A DNA stretch of 64,000 bases from a virus, in IMG/VR virus record IMGVR_UViG_3300032326_002451, positions 1-64,000 of that record. The stretch is one strand, 5' to 3'. The translations under genes and the position numbers were made by a program. Within the stretch, counting starts at the first letter, position 1, and each line of letters starts with the position of its first letter. Positions 57,057 to 63,975 of the stretch are shown piece by piece. The notes beneath the pieces are model-generated. The model was not told where the DNA came from. It saw only the letters and a list, made by a program, of their open reading frames with translations, and ran no database searches.

Positions 57057-57265
57057 GCATGATTAAGAGAGCTAATGGACAGATTGAAAACTTCACTGAC
57101 GAACAAGGCAAGGAAGTACAGGCTGATAATCTCGTTTGGGCCGATGAAAAGCAGAAGAAAGAGGAAGTCGAAATCAAGGATGCTCTTGATCTCCCCACTG
57201 TTGAAGATTTGACTCTTGACCTTAATGCTCCTGAGGATGATGATGTAATAGCTAAGGATTGTTAA
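57053..57265 (+). CDS. Small acidic protein
   Basis: 70 residues, begins [14 protein letters not shown], acidic C-terminal half ([17 protein letters not shown]). It overlaps dnaJ by four bases (ATGA) and has an AAGGAAGAGAG-like site upstream. Codons are less AT-biased than in neighbours (CTC, CCC and CTT appear close together). No family is recognised. Small acidic proteins can mimic DNA or inhibit host enzymes, but nothing here shows that. Being translationally coupled to dnaJ, it may be a co-chaperone partner or simply share expression. Confidence 0.6.
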   Translation: MSMIKRANGQIENFTDEQGKEVQADNLVWADEKQKKEEVEIKDALDLPTVEDLTLDLNAPEDDDVIAKDC

Positions 57266-57266
57266 T

Positions 57267-57713
57267 ATGGAAAAAATCTTGAATTTTTTATTGCACTCAC
57301 TTGATGGCATAACACTCTATGTAATCCTTTTTATTGTAGGATCTTTTGCTTTGTACCATTTGGCAAGACTGAAAAACCAAAGAGCTTTTTTATTTTCAAC
57401 AATTAAAATTATTTCTTCAGTGTTGGGTTCAAAGTTTGGCTCAAAAGCTGAAGGACTTCTTGAAATTTTTGTTGATGGATTGGGCAAGATTCAAGATGGT
57501 AATTTTTCTAATGATGATGTTGTAGATTGGTTTCTTAGGTATGTTAGATTATCAGCTCAACAAAAAGGCATTGTATTGACAGACGAAGATGTAAACAATT
57601 TACATACTCTGATTTCTTCAACTGTTCTTACTTTTGTAGGCACCAATTCAAAACAAATTGAGCATGCTGTGAATCAGTTTAGTGCATTTCAAACAATGTC
57701 AAACAAAAAATAA
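57267..57713 (+). CDS. Membrane-anchored protein, possible holin-like
   Basis: 148 residues with one hydrophobic segment at ~14-34 (ITLYVILFIVGSFALYHLA), followed by a basic patch and an amphipathic helical domain of ~110 residues. An AAGGA site lies 11 bases before ATG. It is followed by a strong intrinsic terminator, making it the last gene of the dnaJ transcription unit. Single-helix holins of this size exist, but no endolysin gene is next to it. A membrane anchor for other complexes is equally possible. Confidence 0.4.
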   Translation: MEKILNFLLHSLDGITLYVILFIVGSFALYHLARLKNQRAFLFSTIKIISSVLGSKFGSKAEGLLEIFVDGLGKIQDGNFSNDDVVDWFLRYVRLSAQQKGIVLTDEDVNNLHTLISSTVLTFVGTNSKQIEHAVNQFSAFQTMSNKK

Positions 57714-57736
57714 ACTTTTCAGAGAAGTTTCATTTC

Positions 57737-57769
57737 AATGCCCATGATTATCATGGGCATTCTTGTTTT
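57737..57769 (+). terminator. Strong intrinsic terminator
   Basis: AATGCCCATGA and TCATGGGCATT form a perfect eleven-base-pair stem with a TTA loop, followed by CTTGTTTTA. It closes the unit from the signal peptidase to the membrane protein and sits 17 bases before the helicase gene start, immediately followed by that gene's own promoter. Confidence 0.85.
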
Positions 57770-57770
57770 A

Positions 57771-57779
57771 TGATATAAT
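57771..57779 (+). promoter_or_regulatory. Extended -10 promoter TGATATAAT, N6, ATG (leaderless)
   Basis: A textbook extended -10 (TGnTATAAT) ends exactly six bases before the helicase ATG at 57786 and follows a terminator directly, so it must serve the helicase gene. Expected initiation is on the A of ATG. No Shine-Dalgarno exists in the remaining space, so the mRNA would be leaderless. Confidence 0.65.
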
Positions 57780-57785
57780 AAAATT

Positions 57786-59594
57786 ATGTTTATTGTTTAT
57801 GTTTACAATGATAAATCAGTGGTATTCAATGACCAACATCCTCAAGGTAAGCTTGAAAACATGTATCAAGAGGCATTGCGATCTGAACTTGCATATGATG
57901 TTCCTGATGCAGAGTGGAGTGCCAAGTTTAAACAAGGTCAATGGGATGGAAAGATTTCCATATACAATAAGCGTGACCAATCATTTCCTACAGGCTTAAC
58001 TAATAAGGTTAAAAAATTATTTGATCTATTGAACATTGACTATAAATTTGTTGATCAAAGACAAAAACCAGATGAGAATTATCCTGTAGATGTAGATTTT
58101 GGTGGCAAAGAGCTTAGAGATTACCAATTGAGTTCTGGTGTGTTGTCAAAAAAGTTTCAGCGAGGCATGTTAGCTTTATGTACTGGAGCTGGAAAAACTA
58201 TGACTTCGTGCCAAATATTTAAGGATTTGGCTGTATCTCCAGTTGTTTTTATTGTTCCAGCCATTGAATTATTGAAACAAACTCAAAAAGAATTTGAAAA
58301 ATATCTTAGGCTTAATGGAAGTCCTGTCAAGGTTGGAATAGCTGGCGGTGGGCTATGCAACATAAATATGCAAGGTATTAATGTTATTACATACCAAACT
58401 GCCTTGAATTCTCATAACAAAAAATATGTTGAACGTGGCAATAAAATTATAGAAGATGAAAGTGGCGATGGTCAATCTAAATCTACAGCCCAGTTGCAAG
58501 CTGAATACGATCTTGCTGAAAAAAACTGGAAGAATAAACATGAACAAGCTAAAAAACAATTAGCAAAAGATTTAGTTGTTATTAAAAATCTCAAGATTGA
58601 TTTGGAAAATGAATCAGATTTACGAAAGAAAAAATCACTTTCTGTATGCTTAACAAATTTAGAGAAAGTATATGAAAAGCAACTTAACACAATAACAAAA
58701 GTTGAACTTACTGCATACAAAAAAGCTCAAGTTGCTTGGGACAAAAGACAAGATACATTATTTCAAAAATCTCTTGTAAGAGAAGTTATATCCAATTGTC
58801 AAGCTTTTATTGTAGACGAAGCTCATGTTGCATCTGTTGTTATAGAAGAATTAGGTAGATATGCTAAAAATGCTTTCTATAAACTTGGACTTTCAGGCAC
58901 TCCATGGAGAACAGATAATCAGGAAATAAGAATTGAAGGCGCTTTAGGTAGAAAAATAATTCAAGTTTCTGCAAGTGATCTTATAGAAAGAGGTTTTCTT
59001 GTTCCTCCAAAGATATTTATATGCAAGATAAACGAACAGCATCATGCAAATACTTATCCTGAAATATATACTTCTAATATAGTAAACAATTGGGAAAGAA
59101 ATTTCAGAATTAAACAATTTTCTGAGCAATTCAAATTAAAAGGAAGGCCGACATTAATTCTTGTTGAAAGAAGAGAGCATGGAGCCATTCTTGAAAGCAT
59201 GATAGAAGATGCAGTTTTCGTGCCTGGAGGAGATAAAGGTGAAGAAGACCCAACAGACGAGGAAAAGAATTACAGAAGACGGATGCTTAATGCTGTGGAA
59301 AACAATGAGATTATCCTCATTGCTACTCAATGGGCTAATGTAGGTGTCGATGCTCCAAGGATCAGTTGCTTAGTTTTGGCTGGCTCTAATCAATCTTCTG
59401 TCACAACATATCAGCAAGTGGGAAGAGTTCTAAGATGTGTTGGTAAAGATATTGAAGAGTCTATTAAAAACGGAAAGCCTGATGCAATCATTTTAGATTT
59501 TTCATCAGACCAGAAGAATTTGAAAACTCATATTAACATGAGAAAAAAAGTATATAGAAATGAAAGAGCTTGGACTTTGACAGAGCTGAAATAA
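57786..59594 (+). CDS. UvsW-like SF2 DNA helicase with coiled-coil insertion
   Basis: 602 residues. The N-terminal domain (DAEWSAKFKQGQWDGKISIY, then FPTGL) resembles the small UvsW DNA-binding domain. The SF2 core shows the Q-like LRDYQ, Walker A CTGAGKT (132-138), DEAH (344-347), SGTPWRTD, a helicase C domain with ATQWANVGVDAPRI, and motif VI QQVGRVLRC. Between motif Ia and DEAH sits an unusual ~110-residue charged helical insertion (~226-335). T4 UvsW unwinds branched DNA and R-loops and helps switch from origin-dependent to recombination-dependent replication. A similar role is likely. The gene has its own extended -10 promoter. Confidence 0.85.
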   Translation: MFIVYVYNDKSVVFNDQHPQGKLENMYQEALRSELAYDVPDAEWSAKFKQGQWDGKISIYNKRDQSFPTGLTNKVKKLFDLLNIDYKFVDQRQKPDENYPVDVDFGGKELRDYQLSSGVLSKKFQRGMLALCTGAGKTMTSCQIFKDLAVSPVVFIVPAIELLKQTQKEFEKYLRLNGSPVKVGIAGGGLCNINMQGINVITYQTALNSHNKKYVERGNKIIEDESGDGQSKSTAQLQAEYDLAEKNWKNKHEQAKKQLAKDLVVIKNLKIDLENESDLRKKKSLSVCLTNLEKVYEKQLNTITKVELTAYKKAQVAWDKRQDTLFQKSLVREVISNCQAFIVDEAHVASVVIEELGRYAKNAFYKLGLSGTPWRTDNQEIRIEGALGRKIIQVSASDLIERGFLVPPKIFICKINEQHHANTYPEIYTSNIVNNWERNFRIKQFSEQFKLKGRPTLILVERREHGAILESMIEDAVFVPGGDKGEEDPTDEEKNYRRRMLNAVENNEIILIATQWANVGVDAPRISCLVLAGSNQSSVTTYQQVGRVLRCVGKDIEESIKNGKPDAIILDFSSDQKNLKTHINMRKKVYRNERAWTLTELK

Positions 59595-59612
59595 ACTGCT
59601 CCATTGCAGTTT
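59593..59612. other. Small hairpin at the helicase stop codon
   Basis: AAACTGC and GCAGTTT form a seven-base-pair stem with a TCCATT loop, beginning within the helicase TAA. On the plus strand it lacks a T-run. On the minus strand it is followed by TTTATTTC and could be a weak terminator for the antisense micro-ORF. Confidence 0.45.
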
Positions 59613-59619
59613 ATAAAGA

Positions 59620-59691
59620 TTAGAATTCAGCTTTGAATAATGTTACAAAAATAGTGTCGAACAACTTTTCAATATCTTTCAGAATATTCAT
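59620..59691 (-). CDS. Antisense micro-ORF of 23 codons with a perfect ribosome-binding site
   Basis: The minus strand reads AAGGAGGT, five bases, ATG, then 23 sense codons and TAA. The peptide starts MNILKDIEKLFDTIF and continues VTLFKAEF. Leu, Ile and Phe recur on one face, so it should form an amphipathic helix with little net charge. It has a strong hairpin immediately upstream and a weak one downstream, and a TATAAT on the minus strand at 59754-59749 could be its promoter. Amphipathic peptides of this size include type I toxins and membrane-active peptides, but no homologue is recognised. The alternative is that the plus-strand sequence matters, as an anti-Shine-Dalgarno in the helicase 3' region. 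Confidence 0.45.
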   Translation of the reverse strand: MNILKDIEKLFDTIFVTLFKAEF

Positions 59692-59712
59692 AGATTACCT
59701 CCTTGACAAAAT

Positions 59713-59746
59713 AAAAAACCGCTGACTTAGTTACCATCAGCGGTTT
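59713..59746. terminator. Strong hairpin, bidirectional terminator candidate
   Basis: AAACCGCTGA and TCAGCGGTTT form a perfect ten-base-pair stem with an 11-base loop. Minus-strand reading gives TTTTTT after the stem, plus-strand reading only TTTC followed by AT-rich DNA. It probably ends helicase transcripts. For the minus strand it sits between the putative TATAAT at 59749-59754 and the micro-ORF's Shine-Dalgarno, where it would form a 5' stem-loop. Confidence 0.7.
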
Positions 59747-59748
59747 CA

Positions 59749-59754
59749 ATTATA
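59749..59754 (-). promoter_or_regulatory. Possible minus-strand -10 box for the micro-ORF
   Basis: TATAAT on the minus strand. Initiation about seven bases on would start within the hairpin arm, giving a short RNA that begins with a stem-loop and then AAGGAGGT and the micro-ORF. No good -35 is seen. This is speculative. Confidence 0.3.
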
Positions 59755-59806
59755 TTTTACCACTTTTCTCATAAATTTCCCTTTTATAGAATGATTTATG
59801 TATATT

Positions 59807-59836
59807 TTGTCGAATAATATATTACAGCACTATAAA
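59807..59836 (+). promoter_or_regulatory. Promoter candidate for the zinc-ribbon gene at 59853
   Basis: TTGTCG (59807) and TATAAA (59831) are 18 bases apart. Initiation from this -10 would start inside the GGAGG ribosome-binding site, so the alternative -10 TAATAT at 59815-59820 may be the functional one and would keep the whole site in a short leader. Confidence 0.35.
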
Positions 59837-59852
59837 GCTGCGGAGGTGAGTT

Positions 59853-60212
59853 ATGTTCCACCAAACTATCGTTGGCAAGCCAAAACATTGTTTGAATAGA
59901 AATTGTAAAACTCCTTTCTTTAAGGAATCTCATTTAGGATGGTTGCCAAAGTCAGAAGTAGAAGTTTATGCAATCATGAGATGCCCAAAATGCAAAGATA
60001 CATTTGCAGTTGTTCAATTGATATCTATGGCGCATGATTACAAAACTGCTCTACCAAAAGACCCAAGTCAAGTTTCTCCTTCTGGACCTATAACAAAAAA
60101 AGAACTCACGAATTTCAAAAAGAAACTTGATAACAAAGATTCATTAAAAAGTTTATTAGAAGGATACAAACCTGGAGGGTCTGTTATTTCTGAAGACGAC
60201 ACTGACATCTAA
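59853..60212 (+). CDS. Zinc-ribbon protein
   Basis: 119 residues. One zinc ribbon is visible: HCLNRNCKTPFF near the start and MRCPKCKDTFAV near residue 45. The C-terminal half is Lys/Ser/Pro-rich and ends in an acidic EDDTDI. It has the best ribosome-binding site in the window (GGAGGTGA, seven bases before ATG), so it should be well translated. It lies just upstream of dnaK. No family is recognised. A nucleic-acid-binding or regulatory role is plausible. Confidence 0.65.
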   Translation: MFHQTIVGKPKHCLNRNCKTPFFKESHLGWLPKSEVEVYAIMRCPKCKDTFAVVQLISMAHDYKTALPKDPSQVSPSGPITKKELTNFKKKLDNKDSLKSLLEGYKPGGSVISEDDTDI

Positions 60213-60217
60213 TCCTG

Positions 60218-60223
60218 TACAAT
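60218..60223 (+). promoter_or_regulatory. -10 box TACAAT, N6, ATG (leaderless promoter candidate)
   Basis: TACAAT lies in the 17-base gap between the zinc-ribbon stop and the dnaK ATG and ends six bases before that ATG. No ribosome-binding site is present in the gap. A TG directly abuts the box. Confidence 0.45.
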
Positions 60224-60229
60224 ACTTTT

Positions 60230-61942
60230 ATGAGTATTGCAGTAGGAATAGATTTAGGTAGTACATTTAGCGTAGTTTCTTATGTAAAAGCAGATGGAAG
60301 TATTGAGGTAATTCCTAATTCAGAAGGAAACCGCATTACACCATCTGTTTTTGCAATTGATGACCAGTCGCAAATTATGATTGGCGATTTGGCTTCAGAA
60401 TACGAATTAGTTTATCCGGAAAGAGTTGTTAGATTAGTCAAGAGAAACATGTCTGATGGCATGAATAAAATTTATAATTTTGACAATTTTGTTAATTCAA
60501 TAAAATTATCTCCTTGCGAAATATCTTCTGAAATATTAAAGAAACTTAAAAAAGATACAGAAGATTATTTAGGAGAAGAAATTAAAGAAGCTGTGATTAC
60601 AGTGCCAGCTTATTTTAATAACAGTGAAAGAGAAGCAACAAAAGCCGCTGGAGAATTGGCAGGGCTGAAAGTTCTAAGAATTATCAATGAGCCTACTGCA
60701 GCATCTTTAGCTTATGGTCTTGATAAGAACAATGATTCGACAATCTTGGTATACGACCTTGGCGGGGGTACTTTTGATGTTACTGTACTTAAGCTATCTG
60801 ATGGTTGTGATTTTCATGTCCTATCAACTTCAGGAGACACAAAACTTGGAGGAGCAGATTTCGATTCTGCTTTAGGAATTATTATTCAAAATAAATTTGG
60901 CTTTCATATTGAATCTTCCGAATTGAGATCTTTAGCTGAAAAAACCAAAAAAATGCTATCACAATTACAAATAGCAAATGTTCGATACGCAGGACAGCAA
61001 GTTTCAATAAATAGAGAAGAATTTGAACAATCAATTGATAGTTTGATTATGGAAACTAAACATTGTATAGATCAAGCCTTGTCTGATGCAAATTTGAGCA
61101 TAAATGATATAGATGAGGTGGTTTTTGTAGGTGGATCAACAAGAATCCCATACGTTGCTCAAAAAGTGCAAGAATGGCTAAATAAAAGGCCAAATAAGTC
61201 AATCAATCCAGATGAAGCTGTTTCCGTGGGTGCAGCAATTCAAGCTTCTGTTCTTTCGGGTAATTCAAAAAAAGAAGTTTATTTGTTAGATGTCACTCCA
61301 TTATCATTAGGAATTGAAACTCAAGGTGGTTTCATGACAACTATGATCAAGAGAAACACACAAGTGCCTACAGAATTTAAAGAGACTTTTACTACAGCTA
61401 CTGATAACCAAACAGAAGTAGATGTCAAGGTCTTTCAGGGCGAAAGACCAAGAGTAATTAATAATCATTTTTTGGGAGAGTTTAATTTAGAAAATATTAA
61501 TGCAGCACCTCGTGGAATTCCAAAGATTGATGTTGTTTTTGAGGTTGATGCTAACGGTATTGTGTTTGTCAAAGCAATTGATGAAAACACAAAAGAAGAA
61601 AAATCTATGGTTTTGTCTGGAGCAAGTAGTCTATCAAGCTTAGATGTTAATAAAATGCTTCAAGATGCAGAAGATAATAAAGCCAAGGATGAAAGAGACA
61701 GAACCATAAAGAAGTTGACAGATTATCTCATAGATTGTAAAATTCAAATAACTCATCTTCTGAAGTCTGATATTTTGAATAAATCAGAAATCAATGAACT
61801 GATTGACTTAAAAAAATCTATTGACAATGATATAAATTCTGAAAATGTAGAATTTTTATCTTCTTTGTCAGAGTCAGCTAAAGATTTGTTAGAAGTTTTA
61901 TCTGATAAAGTTCATGAAGAAGCAAGTAAATTATTATTATGA
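60230..61942 (+). CDS. dnaK: DnaK/Hsp70 chaperone
   Basis: 570 residues. The nucleotide-binding domain shows GIDLGSTFSVVSY (phosphate 1), K71 in LVKRNM, a connect-1 segment with VPAYFNNSEREATKAAGE, YDLGGGTFDVTVL (phosphate 2), T204 in GDTKLGGADFD and VFVGGSTRIP (adenosine motif). The interdomain linker LLDVTPLSLGIET is intact, followed by the substrate-binding beta domain and a shortened helical lid. It is shorter than typical bacterial DnaK (~640) through a reduced lobe II and no C-terminal disordered tail. All residues needed for ATP-driven cycling appear present. The DnaJ at 56067 is the likely partner. The next gene overlaps by four bases. Confidence 0.95.
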   Translation: MSIAVGIDLGSTFSVVSYVKADGSIEVIPNSEGNRITPSVFAIDDQSQIMIGDLASEYELVYPERVVRLVKRNMSDGMNKIYNFDNFVNSIKLSPCEISSEILKKLKKDTEDYLGEEIKEAVITVPAYFNNSEREATKAAGELAGLKVLRIINEPTAASLAYGLDKNNDSTILVYDLGGGTFDVTVLKLSDGCDFHVLSTSGDTKLGGADFDSALGIIIQNKFGFHIESSELRSLAEKTKKMLSQLQIANVRYAGQQVSINREEFEQSIDSLIMETKHCIDQALSDANLSINDIDEVVFVGGSTRIPYVAQKVQEWLNKRPNKSINPDEAVSVGAAIQASVLSGNSKKEVYLLDVTPLSLGIETQGGFMTTMIKRNTQVPTEFKETFTTATDNQTEVDVKVFQGERPRVINNHFLGEFNLENINAAPRGIPKIDVVFEVDANGIVFVKAIDENTKEEKSMVLSGASSLSSLDVNKMLQDAEDNKAKDERDRTIKKLTDYLIDCKIQITHLLKSDILNKSEINELIDLKKSIDNDINSENVEFLSSLSESAKDLLEVLSDKVHEEASKLLL

Positions 61943-62340
61943 ATAAACTTGATAGATTAGGATATATAGCTTCAATTATTTGTGCATTACATTGTACAGT
62001 GATGCCTTTTGTATTGGTTGTTTTTCCTATTTTGAGTTTGTCTTTGTTTGTTTCTGAAACTTTTGAGTGGTTTTTTCTTTCAGCCTCTTTACTGCTTGGT
62101 TTGACAAGTTTATGTTTTGGTTACAAAAAACATAAATCTTTGAGAGCATTTCCTTTACTTGCTTCTGGTCTTGCCTTGATTGTAGTAGGTAGAATTATGC
62201 ACCAACACACAATACATCAAAAAGAAATGCATATTGATTTATATAATGTAATTCTTTTTTGTGGTGGAATGTTAGTGGCGTTATCTCATAAAATAAATAG
62301 TTTACTTTGTAATACTTGCTCGAAATGTAACTTAAAATGA
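61939..62340 (+). CDS. MerC-like four-helix membrane protein
   Basis: 133 residues, overlapping dnaK by four bases (ATGA). Four hydrophobic segments. The first contains the signature ASIICALHCTVMPFVLVVFP (Cys and His then Cys), and the C-terminus has NSLLCNTCSKC, the arrangement of the MerC family, in which cysteine pairs pass Hg(II) across the membrane. Relatives occur in chromosomal settings with unknown metal or redox roles. No other mercury gene is near, so the substrate is open. A MerC-like gene fused in expression to dnaK is unexpected in a phage. Confidence 0.65.
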   Translation: MNKLDRLGYIASIICALHCTVMPFVLVVFPILSLSLFVSETFEWFFLSASLLLGLTSLCFGYKKHKSLRAFPLLASGLALIVVGRIMHQHTIHQKEMHIDLYNVILFCGGMLVALSHKINSLLCNTCSKCNLK

Positions 62341-62849
62341 AAGAAAAAAATTTAGACCTATCCAATGTTGATAACTCTCTTGATCTTGAGCTTCTTCCAG
62401 TAGAAATAGATCATATAGTGGTTAATCCTGATAAAAGAGTATATGTTGTTTTAGCAAATGAAGACAGACAAAATGGAGTTGAATTAAATCCATTTGAAGC
62501 AAGTCATTTATCTTTTGTCCATAAAGGTTTACACAAAAATTCTCATATCCAAACAATGCATCAGCTATATATTAAAACCTTAGACATTATAAAATCTAAA
62601 GTTGAAGATGTTGTGATTGAATCTAAAGTTGGCGATGTAATTTATTGTTCTGTTAAAATTGTAGATAATAACCATAATCGTTATTTCACAATTGTTTCAT
62701 TAGCTGATGGACTAATATTGTCTAAAATTACAGATAGTCCCATCCATGTGATATCCAATGTTTGGTCTGAAATGGATCCTATCGATGAATGGGACTATGA
62801 AGATTATATATTAGATTTTGAAGATGATGAAGATGACGACGATCAATAA
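62337..62849 (+). CDS. DUF151 / bifunctional-nuclease (BFN)-like protein
   Basis: 170 residues, overlapping the MerC-like gene by four bases. The core (~30-145) follows the BFN layout: a strand ending VVLANEDRQNGVELNPFEAS, a helix with IQTMHQLYIKTLDIIKSKVE where the family has a conserved T-x-H-x-L helix, paired strands GDVIYCSVKIV and YFTIVSLADG, then ITDSPIHVISNV. The family includes plant and bacterial proteins reported as nucleases or stress regulators. A very acidic tail (FEDDEDDDDQ) ends the protein. The assignment is by pattern. Whether nuclease residues remain cannot be judged. Confidence 0.5.
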   Translation: MKEKNLDLSNVDNSLDLELLPVEIDHIVVNPDKRVYVVLANEDRQNGVELNPFEASHLSFVHKGLHKNSHIQTMHQLYIKTLDIIKSKVEDVVIESKVGDVIYCSVKIVDNNHNRYFTIVSLADGLILSKITDSPIHVISNVWSEMDPIDEWDYEDYILDFEDDEDDDDQ

Positions 62850-62850
62850 A

Positions 62851-62867
62851 TTACTTGATCCAAGTAA
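62851..62867 (-). terminator. Hairpin at the convergent stop codons
   Basis: TTACTTG and CAAGTAA form a perfect seven-base-pair stem with an ATC loop. It contains the stop codon of the minus-strand tail-tube gene and is followed on that strand by TTTATT. An overlapping inverted repeat (GATCAA at 62841, TTGATC at 62855) can form instead and would cover the plus-strand stop. It is a weak bidirectional terminator at best. Confidence 0.4.
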
Positions 62868-63945
62868 TGAAGTTAAAGTCTACAGTCATCAAACCAGGAC
62901 TCAAAGAAAAGTTCGAAGTATGAACTATTGCTCTTGTTGTGTCAATATCTGAAGAAAGTAATGATGTCCAACCAAATCCAGAAGATGGAGTCAAACCACC
63001 AGAAATTTGAGCAGCATGCCAAAGTGGGTCATATATTTCCACCCTGAAGTCAGCATTCTCGTATCTTACAACACCAGGATCTTGCAATGTCATATCTGTA
63101 GTTCCTGATTGCAAAGATAAGTTTATGGCTTCATTTGCATCTAAAAATGTACTTGATCCTGTTCCGCCACTGTCAGTAAGGTTTTCAAGAAGTACAGCAG
63201 CTTTGCCACTTCCAGAAACTTTCAAGCCAGAAATACCAATAAATGGAAATTGTGTTCCTGGTTGAAAAGTGATTCCTGAGCCAGATCTTGGAGATCCATC
63301 AGCATTTGTGATTGTTAAGTTTGTACTACCTACACCAGTTGCAACATCGTAACCAGTAGCTCCTCCAAGAGTTCCCCAACCTCTGTAGTCATTCCAATCT
63401 CCTGGGATAAAGAAGTATTTCTTATCAGTACTTGCAGCAACATTGATATTTGCTGACATGACAAAATATTTTCTTGATCCAATTTGCACTCTAATATCAT
63501 AGAATTTTGCTAATCTTGTGGGAGTACCTAAAGGGTTCAAAGCTTCAATCGAGCTGCTACTAATTTCGAATGCTGAAGTATTATTTGGATCACCATCAGA
63601 TTCTAAAGTCAGGCTTACACTTGAAGCATCTTGTCCAATAGAAAAATTAGCTCCAGTAAGAATTGGAAGTACAGCAGTTTGAGGATTGAGAATTTCTCTT
63701 ATTTTTTGGTTTGCTATGTTTCTTCCATCCACAGTGGAACCAGCACCAACAAAAATAGGAGCTTCTATTGAAATTGTCTCATCAACAGTGCCAATATCCA
63801 TAACTCTGGCTTTGGGTGTACCTTGAACATAATTGATGGAGCTTGCTTGCATATTCCTATTTCTGGAAAAGCTTGATGCAACAACTTCTTTGCCACCTAA
63901 TTTTACTGACTTATATACACCAAAAAGGTTATTGTTTATAGGCAT
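62851..63945 (-). CDS. Tail-tube-like or major virion protein
   Basis: 364 residues. Compact beta-rich sequence, richer in Gly/Ala and less Asn-rich than the appendage proteins. The N-terminal half has an ETISIEAPIFVGAG segment and a helix before LPILTGANFSI; the C-terminus ends in LSPGLMTVDFNFITWIK. This pattern of strands with a central loop suits tail-tube-like proteins (G-x-x-E strand, long loop, closing strand). GAGGA lies seven bases before ATG and a -10-like TATAAC is ~30 bases upstream. It sits at the other end of the window from the repeat-bearing tail-tube-like protein. The assignment is by pattern only. Confidence 0.45.
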   Translation of the reverse strand: MPINNNLFGVYKSVKLGGKEVVASSFSRNRNMQASSINYVQGTPKARVMDIGTVDETISIEAPIFVGAGSTVDGRNIANQKIREILNPQTAVLPILTGANFSIGQDASSVSLTLESDGDPNNTSAFEISSSSIEALNPLGTPTRLAKFYDIRVQIGSRKYFVMSANINVAASTDKKYFFIPGDWNDYRGWGTLGGATGYDVATGVGSTNLTITNADGSPRSGSGITFQPGTQFPFIGISGLKVSGSGKAAVLLENLTDSGGTGSSTFLDANEAINLSLQSGTTDMTLQDPGVVRYENADFRVEIYDPLWHAAQISGGLTPSSGFGWTSLLSSDIDTTRAIVHTSNFSLSPGLMTVDFNFITWIK

Positions 63946-63975
63946 TCAATTTTCCTCAAACTTAATTTAATCTTA

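Noticed and set aside
57763-57999. 78-residue plus-strand frame overlapping the helicase start
   Set aside because: It begins inside the terminator/promoter region and runs in another frame through the conserved UvsW-like N-terminal domain.
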